This document shows positions 9,804-18,966 of a DNA stretch of 64,000 nt, one piece after another. The translations under genes and the position numbers were made by a program. The notes under the pieces were generated by a model, which saw only the letters and a program-made list of their open reading frames with translations, ran no database searches and was not told the origin of the DNA. This stretch comes from Paenibacillus antri (GTDB lineage Bacteria > Bacillota > Bacilli > Paenibacillales > YIM-B00363), in contig NZ_VCIW01000010.1 in NCBI RefSeq assembly GCF_005765165.1, positions 156,551-220,550 of the forward strand, in the 5' to 3' direction. How positions within the stretch are numbered: position 1 is the stretch's first letter; every line of letters begins with the position of its first letter.

Positions 9804-11851
9804 GCAAGGAGCGAGCGTATTACGTCGCGCCGTTCGGGGACGACCGTTGGTCCGGGACGCTGCCGGAGCCGAACGAAGGCCGCACGGACGGTCCGTTCGC
9901 GACGGTCGCGCGGGCGCAGGCGGCCATGCGGAACGAACGGCGGGACCGCGTCCTGCTGCGCGGCGGGACGTACCGGCTCGAGGAGCCGCTCCGCTTCGGT
10001 CCGGAGGACGGCGGCGCGCCGGCGACGTATGCGTCGTTCCCGGGCGAAACGGCGGTTCTCGACGGCGGACGGCGGCTTACAGGCTGGAGGGAGACGACGC
10101 TCGACGGCCTTCGCGTATGGGTTTGCGACGTGCCCGAGGCGAAGTCGGGCGCATGGCGCTTCCGACAGCTGTGGGTGAACGGCGAGCGCCGCCTCCGGCC
10201 CCGGCTGCCGAAGCGAGGGCTGTATCGGATGGCGGGCGTGCCCGGCATGACGTTCGACGACGAGCTGTTCCAAGGCTCCGATTCGTTCGAGTACGCGCCC
10301 GGCCATATCGAAGGCGGCTGGCGCAACCTGCAGGACGTCGAGGTCGTCGTGCCGCACTTCTGGACGGACGAGCATATGCCGATCGCCTCCGTCGACGAGG
10401 CGAACCGGATCGTCCGCTCCTCGCGGCGCAGCATCTTCGTCCTGAAGGACGACTTCGTCGCCCGCAACGCCGATTACTACGTCGAGAACGTCTTCGAAGC
10501 GCTGAGCGAGCCGGGCGAGTGGTATCTCGACGGTCCCGCGGGGAAGGCGTATTACGTGCCGCACCCGCAGGAGACCGTGGACGCATGCGACGTCGTTGCG
10601 CCGGTCGCCCATCAGCTGCTGCTGCTGAGCGGCGACCCGGATGCGGGCGATCTCGTCGAGGGGCTGACCTTCGAGGCTCTGGCGTTCCGCCATACGGAAG
10701 GGACGCTGCCGCGGGGCGGGGGCGAGCGGTTCGGCCGGCCCGGCGTCGACTTCGCCGCGTCCCCGCAAGCTGCGCTTCACCTGCCGGGCGTCGTCGCCTT
10801 CGAGGGCGCGAAGGACTGCGCGCTCGTTCGCTGCAGGATCGAGCATGTCGGCTGGTACGCCGTCGACATCGCCGGCGGCTGCAGCGGCATCTCCGTCGTC
10901 GGCTGCGACCTGCGCGACTTAGGCGCGGGCGGCGTGAAGGCGGGCGGCGCGGACGCGGCCGGTCCGGTCCAGCGCCGAACGCGCGGAATTACGCTGACGG
11001 ACAACGTCCTGTCCGGCGGCGGACGCATGTTCCTCAGCGCCGCGGGCATCGCGCTGGCGCACGCGTCCGACAACGACGTCTCGCACAATCTGATCGAAGA
11101 CTTCTACTACACGGGGATTTCTTCGGGCTGGGTATGGGGCTACGGGGAGAACGTCTCCAAGAACAACCGAATCGAATCGAACGTCATCCGCCGGCTCGGG
11201 CAAGGGCTGCTGAGCGACATGGGCGGCGTCTATTTGCTGGGCGTGCAGCCGGGAACCGTGGTGCGGGGGAACGTCATTTTCGATATCGAAAAGAAAAACT
11301 ACGGCGGCTGGGGCATCTACCTGGACGAGGGCTGCGCGCATGTGCTGGTCGAAAACAATATTTGCTTCAATACAAGCAGCCAAGGTTTTCACCAGCACTA
11401 CGGCCGAGAAAATATCGTGCGCAACAACATCTTCGCCTTCTGCGGCGACGGGCTGGCCGCGATGACGAGGGGAGAGGCGCATAATTCGTTCTCGTTCTGG
11501 CGCAACCTTCTCGTCTCCCGCGGGGAGCCGATGTACGCGATCCGCAAGGGACGGCCGAAGAGCTTCCTGGCGGATGCGAACCTGTTCTGGAATACGGAGG
11601 GACCGCCGGTCGTCGGCGCCGACTTCCGGTACGCGGAGGCTCGGTTCTTCATGGACGGGGAGCTCGATCTGGCGGAGTGGCGGGCGGCGACCGGCAACGA
11701 TCTGCATTCCGTCGTCGCCGATCCCGGCTTCGTCGATGCGGAGCGGTTCGACTTCCGGCTGCGGCCGGATTCGCCGGCGCTGCTTCTCGGCTTCCGCCCG
11801 ATCGACGCGAGCGCGGCCGGCCCTCGGGCGGAGCGGCGGGAACGAGATTGA
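9800..11851 (+). CDS. Right-handed parallel beta-helix protein, GH141-like
   Basis: I chose the ATG at 9800, which overlaps the previous stop (ATGA); it gives 683 residues. The N-terminus is again DUF1565-like (YYVAPFGDDRWSG, GPFATVARAQAAM). LWVNGERRLRPRLPKRG near residue 120 and a C-terminal half of N/I-rich coils (NDVSHNLIEDFYYTGIS, NNRIESNVIRRLGQG, VRGNVIFDIEKKNYGGWGIY, VRNNIFAFCGD) support a beta-helix hydrolase of the GH141-like group. No signal peptide is seen. It is the last gene before the palindromic terminator at 11859. It is a distant paralogue of 1591-3726, so the two may act on different linkages in the same polymer. Confidence 0.78.
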   Translation: MSKERAYYVAPFGDDRWSGTLPEPNEGRTDGPFATVARAQAAMRNERRDRVLLRGGTYRLEEPLRFGPEDGGAPATYASFPGETAVLDGGRRLTGWRETTLDGLRVWVCDVPEAKSGAWRFRQLWVNGERRLRPRLPKRGLYRMAGVPGMTFDDELFQGSDSFEYAPGHIEGGWRNLQDVEVVVPHFWTDEHMPIASVDEANRIVRSSRRSIFVLKDDFVARNADYYVENVFEALSEPGEWYLDGPAGKAYYVPHPQETVDACDVVAPVAHQLLLLSGDPDAGDLVEGLTFEALAFRHTEGTLPRGGGERFGRPGVDFAASPQAALHLPGVVAFEGAKDCALVRCRIEHVGWYAVDIAGGCSGISVVGCDLRDLGAGGVKAGGADAAGPVQRRTRGITLTDNVLSGGGRMFLSAAGIALAHASDNDVSHNLIEDFYYTGISSGWVWGYGENVSKNNRIESNVIRRLGQGLLSDMGGVYLLGVQPGTVVRGNVIFDIEKKNYGGWGIYLDEGCAHVLVENNICFNTSSQGFHQHYGRENIVRNNIFAFCGDGLAAMTRGEAHNSFSFWRNLLVSRGEPMYAIRKGRPKSFLADANLFWNTEGPPVVGADFRYAEARFFMDGELDLAEWRAATGNDLHSVVADPGFVDAERFDFRLRPDSPALLLGFRPIDASAAGPRAERRERD

Positions 11852-11858
11852 ACGCAAA

Positions 11859-11890
11859 CAAGAAGCCGCAACGTACGTTGCGGCTTCTTG
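11859..11890. terminator. Bidirectional intrinsic terminator between convergent operon ends
   Basis: A perfect 32-bp palindrome: 16-nt arms (CAAGAAGCCGCAACGT and its reverse complement) with no separate loop. It lies 7 nt after the beta-helix stop and 5 nt before the stop of the convergent heparinase-like gene. Its U-tracts are weak on both sides (CTTCTTG), so it may be inefficient. Confidence 0.7.
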
Positions 11891-11895
11891 CGCAT

Positions 11896-14800
11896 TCATT
11901 CAACCGTGATCGCGATCGCGTTCGCCGCGCCGGTGTCGTCGTCCACCGCCGTTATGACGGCCGCGCCTGCTTGGTTCGCTCGGACCGTGCCGTTGGCGTC
12001 GACCGAAACGACGTTCGGCGCGTCGCTCCGGAACCTCAGCTGGTGCGGCTCCGCCGGTACGATGCTGCCATCCGGGTAAAGCAGCCGGGCAGTCAACGAT
12101 TGCGTATCCTTCGATCTCATCGTCGTCGCTCCTTCCAAGCGAAGGAACGGCTGATCCCCGTTGAACAGTACGGTAACGCTAGAGCGATGGACGAAGCCGT
12201 ACACCGCATCGGTAACGGTGAGCGTCGCCGTACCGGGCATCTTCGCCGTTAACAGACCGGCGGCGTCTACGGACGCTACGTCGGGGCGATCCACTTCATA
12301 CGTCGCCCCGACGACCGGAACGCGATGTCCGAGCGGGTAGCCCCATCGCGCGGTAACGGTCCCCGTTTCGCCCGGCATCATCTCGGACGGCGCGTCTACG
12401 CGCATGATCAGCGGCGCCAACGGGTAGATGCCGACCTCCGTGATGCTGTTCCACGCATTCGCGTTATTCCCTTTGCCGAGGATGCGGACGTACCGGGCCG
12501 TCGTCTCCTCTACGAGATACGTCTCCGGCAACGCCGTAGTCCCGGAGGTGACGCCGTCGGCGTAGACGGTTTTCCAGACGACGGCATCGTCGGAAGTTAA
12601 AATATCGAAGTAATTTTTCCTCGTATCGCCGGAATAGATCGCGATCGATACGGCGCCGATCTTCCTGGGCTCGCCGAGGTCGTATTGGATGTATTGCGTG
12701 CCGGAAGCGGACCAACGCGTATCCAAATCGCCGTCGATCGTGTTTTCCGGAATGTTGGCCGCTTCCGGTACGGCGCTGGCCGTAACCGAGGCGACCGGAT
12801 ACTTCAGGTGCGCCGGCGGTTCGCCGACGGACGCCCCGCGCGCGAAGACGATCGTGTACCGATTCGTTCGCGGGGATCCGTCCGCAGCCGACACCGTCAC
12901 GACGGCCGCGCCGGGAAGCGCCTCCGCCTGCGCGACGGTAACGGAGTGTTCCGAGGTCGCCGTTACGGTCGGCGGCGACGGTTCGTCCATCGGCAGCGCG
13001 ACTTCGTAATAGGTTACCTTCGGATCGAAGCCGGCGAGCGGCTCGCCGTTCAAGCGAATGTCGGAAGCCGTCACGCGCTCCGCGACGGGCGGCAGCTCTC
13101 CGTCCGGGATCGACCAGGCGTGAAGCGGGACCGCCCCTGCGGCGGGAGCGGGCAGCGGATCGCTCGAATACAGCGGCACCATCCGTATGGAGAGCGTGGC
13201 CTCTTGAACATGTTCCATATGAATCGCCAGCTTCCGCATGCCCTCGTTGGAGGATTGGCCTTCCGGATTCGGCGACGTCGGCAGCGGGGCCGCGTCCATC
13301 GCGGCGAAGGCGGCGCCGGCCGGCGCTTCCGTCATCTCGACGTACAGTTTCTTATCCTGCGATCGCAGCAGCGCGGCGCGGCCGCCTTCGACGATTTCGA
13401 TGTCGGCCGGGGTATGCATGAACCAATATACCTCTGACGGAAGCTTCAGCTTTATTTCGTCCTGCACGATCAGTTCGGTCCGGTCCGCCGTCAGCATCAT
13501 GCCGCGAAGCATCTCCCCGGCATCCTTCGAGTATAGATCGGTCATATCCAGAATCGTGTATGCGCCGCGCGGCTTCGATTCGTTCCGCACCGCTACGGCC
13601 GTACCGTAAGGCTCCTGCTGCACCACCGGGTTTTGCACAGGGTTCAGAACGATCGTATTGTGCCCCTCGGTCTTCTTCCGATAGTACGTCCACCGCGTGT
13701 AATTGTAATCCCAGAAGCCCGGGAGATTATAATTTTCGTTCCCGAGGTCGGCCGCCCAACGGACGCCTAACGCGTCGAAGACGAAGGTGCCGGCGTCCAG
13801 ATCGTTGTGGCTTCGCATCGTCTCGTTCACCCCTTTCATCGAGGCGAATAAGGCGTACGGGTCGTCCCAAGCGCTCCGCATGGAGCCGGACTCGATCCCG
13901 GAGAAGAACCGATCCAATGCCGCAGGCTTCGCTTCGAAAATGCCGGGCTCGTAAAACACCATATAGAGCGGGTGGAACAAGCCTTTCCGGCGGTACAGGT
14001 CGCCGATGAACCAAGCGTATTCCGGCTCGTCGAAGAAGGCGGCGAACCAGATCGATTCGTACATGTTTAAACTGACGCCGCCGTCGTAAAAGTTGAATAC
14101 GCCCCCCTCGCCGAGGAGGTGATACGGGTAGGCGCCGGAAGCTTCGTAACCGGGCAGACCGGAAAGGCCGAAGTCCGTGCCGAGCGTTCCGTGCAGCGCC
14201 GCCATGTACATCGCAAGATACTGGCCGCCGTAATGCCAGTAAGCGGGGCCTTCCGGCCAGGAGCCGTCGGCCGTGTAATGACGGACGGCTTGTTGGAGCT
14301 TCGCGAACGAGCTCTGGACGGCCTCGAGCGCCGCGTCGCGCGTCTCGGGTTCATCGGCTACGGCAAGCGCAAGCAGTCCTAAGCCCCCGTTGTCGACGAG
14401 GTTGATGTTGTTGAATTCTCCGTTATGCCGGAACGCGCCGCGATACCAATCCAACGCGACGTTAAGGGCGTTGTCGCGGATGGCGATATTGATGCGGGAG
14501 CGCTGCTCCTCCGACATGTAGTCGTAAATCCAGTCGTACGCCAGCGCGACCGCGAAGCTCAGCTCCGACAACGCCAAAATATTGTTCGTGCGACCGCCCC
14601 AGTCGGGGTAATCGGCCATTGCGTCGAACTCTCGCCATACGCGCTCGGCATAGCGGTCGTCGCCGGTCAGCTGATACATCAGCGCGGTCGGGAGGAGCCG
14701 GTCGCGCAACGGATACGCGTTGCCGCCGTTCGCCGAATAGGCGAGCGGCTGCGTATTCAACACGGGATCCGCTTGTTTGCGCAGCAGCTCGAACCATTCG

Positions 14801-16344
14801 GGCATGTACGGATCGCCGCTGCCGGATGCCGATAACGCGCGGGCCGCGGCAAACTTCTCGCCGCTCGCCAGCAGCCGCGGATGGCTCCGGGCGGGCGCGT
14901 GCGCTTCCAGAGCCGCCGCCGCGCTAGCTGCCGTCGGCCCGACGAAGATCAGCATGTCTCGCTCCGTTCGGCCGCCGCGGCCGTCTTCCGCCGCCACGCG
15001 GAACCGATCGTAACCGGTGAAGCCCGCGTTAGGAGCGTAGTCATAGGATCCGTTCGCATGTACCGCGATGGCGCCGTTCGCCGTAGGCTCAACGACGGTC
15101 CAGGTCAGCGCGTCCCCGTCAGGATCGCTTGACTTCTGCAGCAAGCCTTGCGCGATCGAAGCGCCGGAAGCCGTATACGCCCACTCTAAGTCCAGGACCG
15201 GGGCGTCGTTCGTCTCCAGGACGGCGATCGTTCCGGTTCCGAACTTCGGCCCTCCCTCCCCCGTGGAGGCAGTAAATTTGAACGTGTCGGTCCCCGTGAA
15301 GGACGGATTCGGGTAATACCGGAACGATCCGTCGTCCGACACGGTCATGGCGCCGCGGCTCGGCGGCGTCGCGAGCGCGAAGGCGATAGGAGCCCCGCTG
15401 CTGTCCGTCGCCGTTAGGCGGCCGGTTAAGGAGCCGTCTTCCGGAACTTCCCCCGCGTAAGCTTCTACCTCGAGCGTATCGGACGCTCCGACGCTCACGC
15501 TTATCGATGCCGCATGCCCTCCGTCTACGGTCTTCGCGGTAATGACGGATTGTCCGGCGCGAAGGCCGACGATGTCCCCATCGCCAGACACGGCAGCCGT
15601 CTCCGGATCGGACGAGCTCCAGAGCAAGCGCTTATCGGTAGCCGAAGACGGCACGAACGTTACGCTCGGCGTTACCGTCTCGCCGATCTCTAGATAGGCG
15701 ATATCCGGGGAGACGGCGATCGACTGAACGGGCTCGGTGACGGAGACGTCGTCGAACCAGACCTTCCCGGTTCCCGCCTCGAGGAACATCTCGACGGCCA
15801 GCGTGGCCGGCTGCAGCGCATTGTCGGGGATCGTCAGCAAGCGTTCGATGTACGTCCAATCCCGCGTTCCGGTGACGGTGCCCACGTTGATGAGCAGGTT
15901 GCCGGCGCCGGATCGTCTCATCTGGAATCGAATCAGCGCTTGATTGCTGACCGCCTCCGTCTTGACCCAGCCGCCGATTCGATACGTCTTGCCGATGGTC
16001 ACCGGGACGGATTGCGTAATGGCCGCGCGGCTGACGGCGCCTGCGGGGCCTTCGATGCTTGCCGACCTCTCGCCGCTGCGGTACACCTGCGAATCGATCG
16101 CCAGCTTCGGCGTTCCCGAAGCCAGCCACTGTCCCCATGCGGAAGGCTTGACGTTGTCGATCCACCCTGAGCCGGTTTCGGTTCGTTCGAAGCCGCCGTT
16201 CGCGAGCAGATTGTCGACGCCGGTCCCGGCAAGGGCGTCGGCTTCCCCGATCTCCGCCGCTGCGGCTGATCCGGACGGGAGTGCTCCTCCGAGCAGGCCG
16301 ACCGCCATGGAGCAGATCGTCGTCATAAGTAGGAATCGTTTCAA
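11896..16344 (-). CDS. Secreted multidomain heparinase II/III-like polysaccharide lyase
   Basis: 1482 residues. The start is TTG at 16344, with GGGAGGG 9-10 nt upstream. Residues 1-30 are a signal peptide ending near GSAAAAE. Domains: a CBM4/9-like module (about 40-205), a Big_2 Ig-like domain (205-285), and two cadherin-like tandem repeats (290-470). The alpha/alpha toroid plus beta-sheet core of heparinase II/III or alginate-lyase type follows (about 485-1070; RSHPRLLASGEKF, SWPEGPAYWHYGGQY, RSHNDLDAGTFVFDALG). After it come a cadherin-like beta-sandwich (1105-1185), an F5/8 type C discoidin domain (1195-1320) and two Ig-like domains to the end. The uronate polymer it cleaves cannot be read. 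It is monocistronic and convergent with the glycan operon, so it may supply oligomers to it. Confidence 0.85.
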   Translation of the reverse strand: MKRFLLMTTICSMAVGLLGGALPSGSAAAAEIGEADALAGTGVDNLLANGGFERTETGSGWIDNVKPSAWGQWLASGTPKLAIDSQVYRSGERSASIEGPAGAVSRAAITQSVPVTIGKTYRIGGWVKTEAVSNQALIRFQMRRSGAGNLLINVGTVTGTRDWTYIERLLTIPDNALQPATLAVEMFLEAGTGKVWFDDVSVTEPVQSIAVSPDIAYLEIGETVTPSVTFVPSSATDKRLLWSSSDPETAAVSGDGDIVGLRAGQSVITAKTVDGGHAASISVSVGASDTLEVEAYAGEVPEDGSLTGRLTATDSSGAPIAFALATPPSRGAMTVSDDGSFRYYPNPSFTGTDTFKFTASTGEGGPKFGTGTIAVLETNDAPVLDLEWAYTASGASIAQGLLQKSSDPDGDALTWTVVEPTANGAIAVHANGSYDYAPNAGFTGYDRFRVAAEDGRGGRTERDMLIFVGPTAASAAAALEAHAPARSHPRLLASGEKFAAARALSASGSGDPYMPEWFELLRKQADPVLNTQPLAYSANGGNAYPLRDRLLPTALMYQLTGDDRYAERVWREFDAMADYPDWGGRTNNILALSELSFAVALAYDWIYDYMSEEQRSRINIAIRDNALNVALDWYRGAFRHNGEFNNINLVDNGGLGLLALAVADEPETRDAALEAVQSSFAKLQQAVRHYTADGSWPEGPAYWHYGGQYLAMYMAALHGTLGTDFGLSGLPGYEASGAYPYHLLGEGGVFNFYDGGVSLNMYESIWFAAFFDEPEYAWFIGDLYRRKGLFHPLYMVFYEPGIFEAKPAALDRFFSGIESGSMRSAWDDPYALFASMKGVNETMRSHNDLDAGTFVFDALGVRWAADLGNENYNLPGFWDYNYTRWTYYRKKTEGHNTIVLNPVQNPVVQQEPYGTAVAVRNESKPRGAYTILDMTDLYSKDAGEMLRGMMLTADRTELIVQDEIKLKLPSEVYWFMHTPADIEIVEGGRAALLRSQDKKLYVEMTEAPAGAAFAAMDAAPLPTSPNPEGQSSNEGMRKLAIHMEHVQEATLSIRMVPLYSSDPLPAPAAGAVPLHAWSIPDGELPPVAERVTASDIRLNGEPLAGFDPKVTYYEVALPMDEPSPPTVTATSEHSVTVAQAEALPGAAVVTVSAADGSPRTNRYTIVFARGASVGEPPAHLKYPVASVTASAVPEAANIPENTIDGDLDTRWSASGTQYIQYDLGEPRKIGAVSIAIYSGDTRKNYFDILTSDDAVVWKTVYADGVTSGTTALPETYLVEETTARYVRILGKGNNANAWNSITEVGIYPLAPLIMRVDAPSEMMPGETGTVTARWGYPLGHRVPVVGATYEVDRPDVASVDAAGLLTAKMPGTATLTVTDAVYGFVHRSSVTVLFNGDQPFLRLEGATTMRSKDTQSLTARLLYPDGSIVPAEPHQLRFRSDAPNVVSVDANGTVRANQAGAAVITAVDDDTGAANAIAITVE

Positions 16345-16476
16345 AATGTTATTTCCCTCCCTAAGATGGCATGTCCCCCGACCCTTACGGGCAGGGATAC
16401 CCTCATCCTAGTAGAGAATACGGCGCAAGTGTATTGACTAAATATCGAGATTGGCTATCAAAAATTAAGATTTCGT

Positions 16477-16512
16477 AAAAAAAGAATGCCCCCGTCTCGA
16501 GAAGCGAGAGGG
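16477..16512 (-). terminator. Probable intrinsic terminator of the kinase gene
   Basis: Reading the minus strand, CCCTCTCG and CGAGACGGG pair with one bulge, and a TTTTTTT tract follows (plus-strand A-run 16477-16483). It starts about 40 nt after the kinase stop. Confidence 0.55.
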
Positions 16513-16551
16513 AGCGCCGTCCGAGGGTGTCGGGGGAAAGGTTTGGTTAGA

Positions 16552-18399
16552 TCACGCGATGGGCAGCGTCATCTCGACGGTCGTGCCCTCGCCCAGCTTG
16601 CTGCGGAACCGGACGTCGCCTTCGTGCTGCTGTACGATCCGCTTCGTTACCATCAGCCCGAGTCCGGTGCCCGACTCCTTCGTCGTGAAGAACGGCTCGC
16701 CGAGCTTCGCGAGTTCCTCCTCGGCGATGCCGACGCCTTGGTCGATGAACCGGATTTCCGCGACGTTCCCGGCCGACCGGCGCATCTGGATCTTGATGAT
16801 GCCGCCGTCCGGCATCGCTTCGATGGCGTTCTTGATGAAGTTAATGAACACCTGCTTCAGCTGGTTTTCGTCGCAGGACGCGACCAAGTCGCCGGTTCCG
16901 TAATCGACTTGAATGAGCACGTTGTTCATGTTCGCTTGGGCGTCCATGAACGAGACGACCTGCTGCATGAGGAAGCGGACGTCCTTCTTCGTGAACTTGA
17001 TCAGCTGTGGCTTCGCCAGAATGAGCAGCTCGTTCGTGATCATCTCGATCCGATTCATCTCCGCGAAGATGACGTCGAAGAAGCGGGACTTGTCCGTCGT
17101 CATATCGCGCATCAGGAGCTGCATGAAGCCCTTGATGGCCGTCAGCGGATTGCGGATTTCGTGCGCGATGGCCGCGGCGAATTGCCCCGCGACGGCGAGC
17201 TTCTCCGAATGGACGATCAAATCCTGCGTCCGCTTCTGCTCCGTAATGTTGCGAATGAGGAGGCATCGCATCTCGATCTTCTCATAAACGGCCGGAATGC
17301 AGACGATCTCGACGTCGATGATCTGGCCGTCCATGCGGACGAGCTTCTCTTCCATCGACTCGAGCGGCTCGCGCCGGCCTTCCACTTGTTCGATGCGCAG
17401 CCGGATGCGGTCGTGGAACTCCGGATGCACGGTATCGTATGCATTGCGCCGGAGCAGCTCCTCCTTGGAGGCGCCGAGCAGCCGGGCCGCGGCGTCGTTC
17501 ACGTACATCCAGCGTTCGCCCTTCGCCAACACGATCGCTTCCGGGAAGTCCTCCACCAACCTGCGGTAGTTGTCTTCGCTTCGCTGCAGGTCTTCCTCGA
17601 TCCGCTCCCGGTGGTGGCGCAGCCGATCGTTCTCCTCGATATAGCGCTTCTGCAAGGTAACGTCCCGGAGCACGCTGATCGTCTCCCGAACGGCGCCGGT
17701 CTCGTCCCGCAGCACGTTGCAGCTGGTTTCCAGCCAAACGTACGCGCCGTCCTTCCGGCGGGTCCGAAAGACGAGAAGCCGCTCGTCCGGACCGTCGGAA
17801 GGGAGGTGCGACTCCTCCCGCAGCGACTTCGCGTCGTCGGGATGGATGAATTCGTATGCGGAGACGCCGATGAGCTCCTCCGGCGCGTACCCCAGGATGC
17901 GTTCGCACGAAGGAGAGACGTACAAGCACACGTTGTCGGGAGAGTGTCTAGCGATCATATCCGCCGAATGCTCCGCCAGCAGCCGGAACAGCCGCTCGCT
18001 CTCTTGATGGACCTGCTCCAGCTGCTTCCGCTCCGTAATATCCTGAATTTGGGACACGAAGAAGAGCGGGGCCCCTTCCGGCGAACGGACGAGGGATACG
18101 CTCAGAATCGCCCAGACGACGTCGCCCGAGCGCGTCAGGTAGCGCTTCTCGATGCGGTACGAACCGGCATGCCCGTCGAGCAGGCGCTGCACGTTGCGTT
18201 CGTCCAAGTCCAGATCGTCAGGGTGCGTGACGGTATGGAACGTGTACGTCTGCAGTTCCTGTTCGGAATACCCGAGCAGCTCGCACAACGAACGATTCAC
18301 TTGCATACAGCGCCCGTCGAGTCCGACCAGCGCCTTACCGATGGGCGCGTGCATAAAGGCGTGCTCAAGCAGCGCGGTATCCTTCCGATCCAACGACAT
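16552..18399 (-). CDS. Triple-PAS sensor histidine kinase (sporulation-kinase-like)
   Basis: I prefer ATG 18399 (AAGG 9 nt upstream) to the in-frame TTG at 18408; this gives 615 residues. There is no transmembrane segment, so the protein is cytosolic. Three PAS folds can be read (about 5-120, 130-250, 265-375), the first two ending in DITERKQLE and RDVTLQKRYIE-type linkers. A HisKA domain carries the phospho-acceptor His in AIAHEIRNPLTAIKGFMQLL near residue 410. The HATPase domain has the N-box FINFIKNAIEAMPDGG, DQGVGIAEEEL and TKESGTGLGLMVTKRIV. The layout resembles Bacillus KinA/KinE-type kinases that feed Spo0F, and no response regulator gene is adjacent, which fits an orphan phosphorelay kinase. 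It is transcribed from 18536-18564 through a hairpin leader. Confidence 0.9.
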   Translation of the reverse strand: MSLDRKDTALLEHAFMHAPIGKALVGLDGRCMQVNRSLCELLGYSEQELQTYTFHTVTHPDDLDLDERNVQRLLDGHAGSYRIEKRYLTRSGDVVWAILSVSLVRSPEGAPLFFVSQIQDITERKQLEQVHQESERLFRLLAEHSADMIARHSPDNVCLYVSPSCERILGYAPEELIGVSAYEFIHPDDAKSLREESHLPSDGPDERLLVFRTRRKDGAYVWLETSCNVLRDETGAVRETISVLRDVTLQKRYIEENDRLRHHRERIEEDLQRSEDNYRRLVEDFPEAIVLAKGERWMYVNDAAARLLGASKEELLRRNAYDTVHPEFHDRIRLRIEQVEGRREPLESMEEKLVRMDGQIIDVEIVCIPAVYEKIEMRCLLIRNITEQKRTQDLIVHSEKLAVAGQFAAAIAHEIRNPLTAIKGFMQLLMRDMTTDKSRFFDVIFAEMNRIEMITNELLILAKPQLIKFTKKDVRFLMQQVVSFMDAQANMNNVLIQVDYGTGDLVASCDENQLKQVFINFIKNAIEAMPDGGIIKIQMRRSAGNVAEIRFIDQGVGIAEEELAKLGEPFFTTKESGTGLGLMVTKRIVQQHEGDVRFRSKLGEGTTVEMTLPIA

Positions 18400-18422
18400 G
18401 TCGATCAACCTTTCGGGAAAAT

Positions 18423-18470
18423 GAAAAAGCCAAATAGTCCGCGGCGTTCCGGCCGCATGCTATTTGGCTT
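18423..18470 (-). promoter_or_regulatory. Leader hairpin with U-run upstream of kinase (possible attenuator)
   Basis: AAGCCAAATAG (18427-18437) and its exact complement (18460-18470) flank an inner GCGGC/GCCGC stem (18441-18445, 18452-18456). On the minus strand this long hairpin is followed directly by TTTTTC, the form of an intrinsic terminator. It lies between the kinase promoter and the kinase start, so it would sit in the 5' leader. No known riboswitch family was recognised. Confidence 0.5.
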
Positions 18471-18535
18471 ATGTCCAGCTTTCAATCTGGCTCATTCAAC
18501 CTAAGATATCCGGTTTTTTCAAATCTATCCTTTCT

Positions 18536-18564
18536 ACTATACCGAGGATTCCGCGAGGTTTCAA
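18536..18564 (-). promoter_or_regulatory. Sigma-A promoter for the PAS kinase
   Basis: On the minus strand TTGAAA (18559-18564) and TATAGT (18536-18541) are separated by 17 nt. The predicted transcript starts near 18529, about 130 nt before the kinase ATG. Confidence 0.65.
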
Positions 18565-18697
18565 GACTTTCGCGGCAAGTCAAGCGAAGTTGCATCCCCT
18601 GCCGTCGGATGGGTAAGGTATGGTAAAGGAGACGATGCCTAGCTATCGCAGGCGGAGAACCCGTCCGGCGGCGGAGCGCCGGGCTCGACATTCACGC

Positions 18698-18910
18698 TTA
18701 TTTGGGCGAAATCTTATACGCGGTCAATACGCAAGGCACGCCGCGGCCGACGGCGCCCGGCTTGCTCATTTGCTCCATATATTCGATGCCCCGAGCGCAC
18801 TGGCTCTTGCATACGGCGCACGTTTCGGACGTCACGATGCGCGTGTACCATTGGAGCGTATTGTGGTACGGGATCGTTCTTCTTTTCGCCGCTCCCGATT
18901 TTCCCGCCAT
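18698..18910 (-). CDS. Small conserved cysteine-containing protein, function unknown
   Basis: 70 residues; the ATG at 18910 has a very strong site, GGAGGAAGGAG, about 10 nt upstream, which singles this out from opposite-strand frames. The protein is basic at its N-terminus (GAAKRRTIPYHNTLQWY) and has three cysteines in CAVCKSQC plus a fourth in GVPC, separated by YMEQMSKPGAVGR. A CxxC-type pair plus distal cysteines suggests a small zinc- or disulfide-stabilised fold. No signal peptide or membrane segment is visible. I cannot name a function. It lies upstream of the kinase on the same strand, but the kinase has its own promoter. Confidence 0.75.
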   Translation of the reverse strand: MAGKSGAAKRRTIPYHNTLQWYTRIVTSETCAVCKSQCARGIEYMEQMSKPGAVGRGVPCVLTAYKISPK

Positions 18911-18966
18911 GCCGACCCACTCCTTCCTCCCGTCGAACTGTCCCTAGCTATTGCTAACGTATGAAG

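Noticed and set aside
16486..18504. A 672-codon plus-strand frame opposite the PAS kinase
   Set aside because: Low-complexity Arg/Leu/His composition with no domain; the kinase motifs on the minus strand account for the conservation.
18702..18947. An 81-codon plus-strand frame opposite the small cysteine protein
   Set aside because: No ribosome binding site, whereas the minus-strand gene has a near-ideal one and a plausible cysteine motif.
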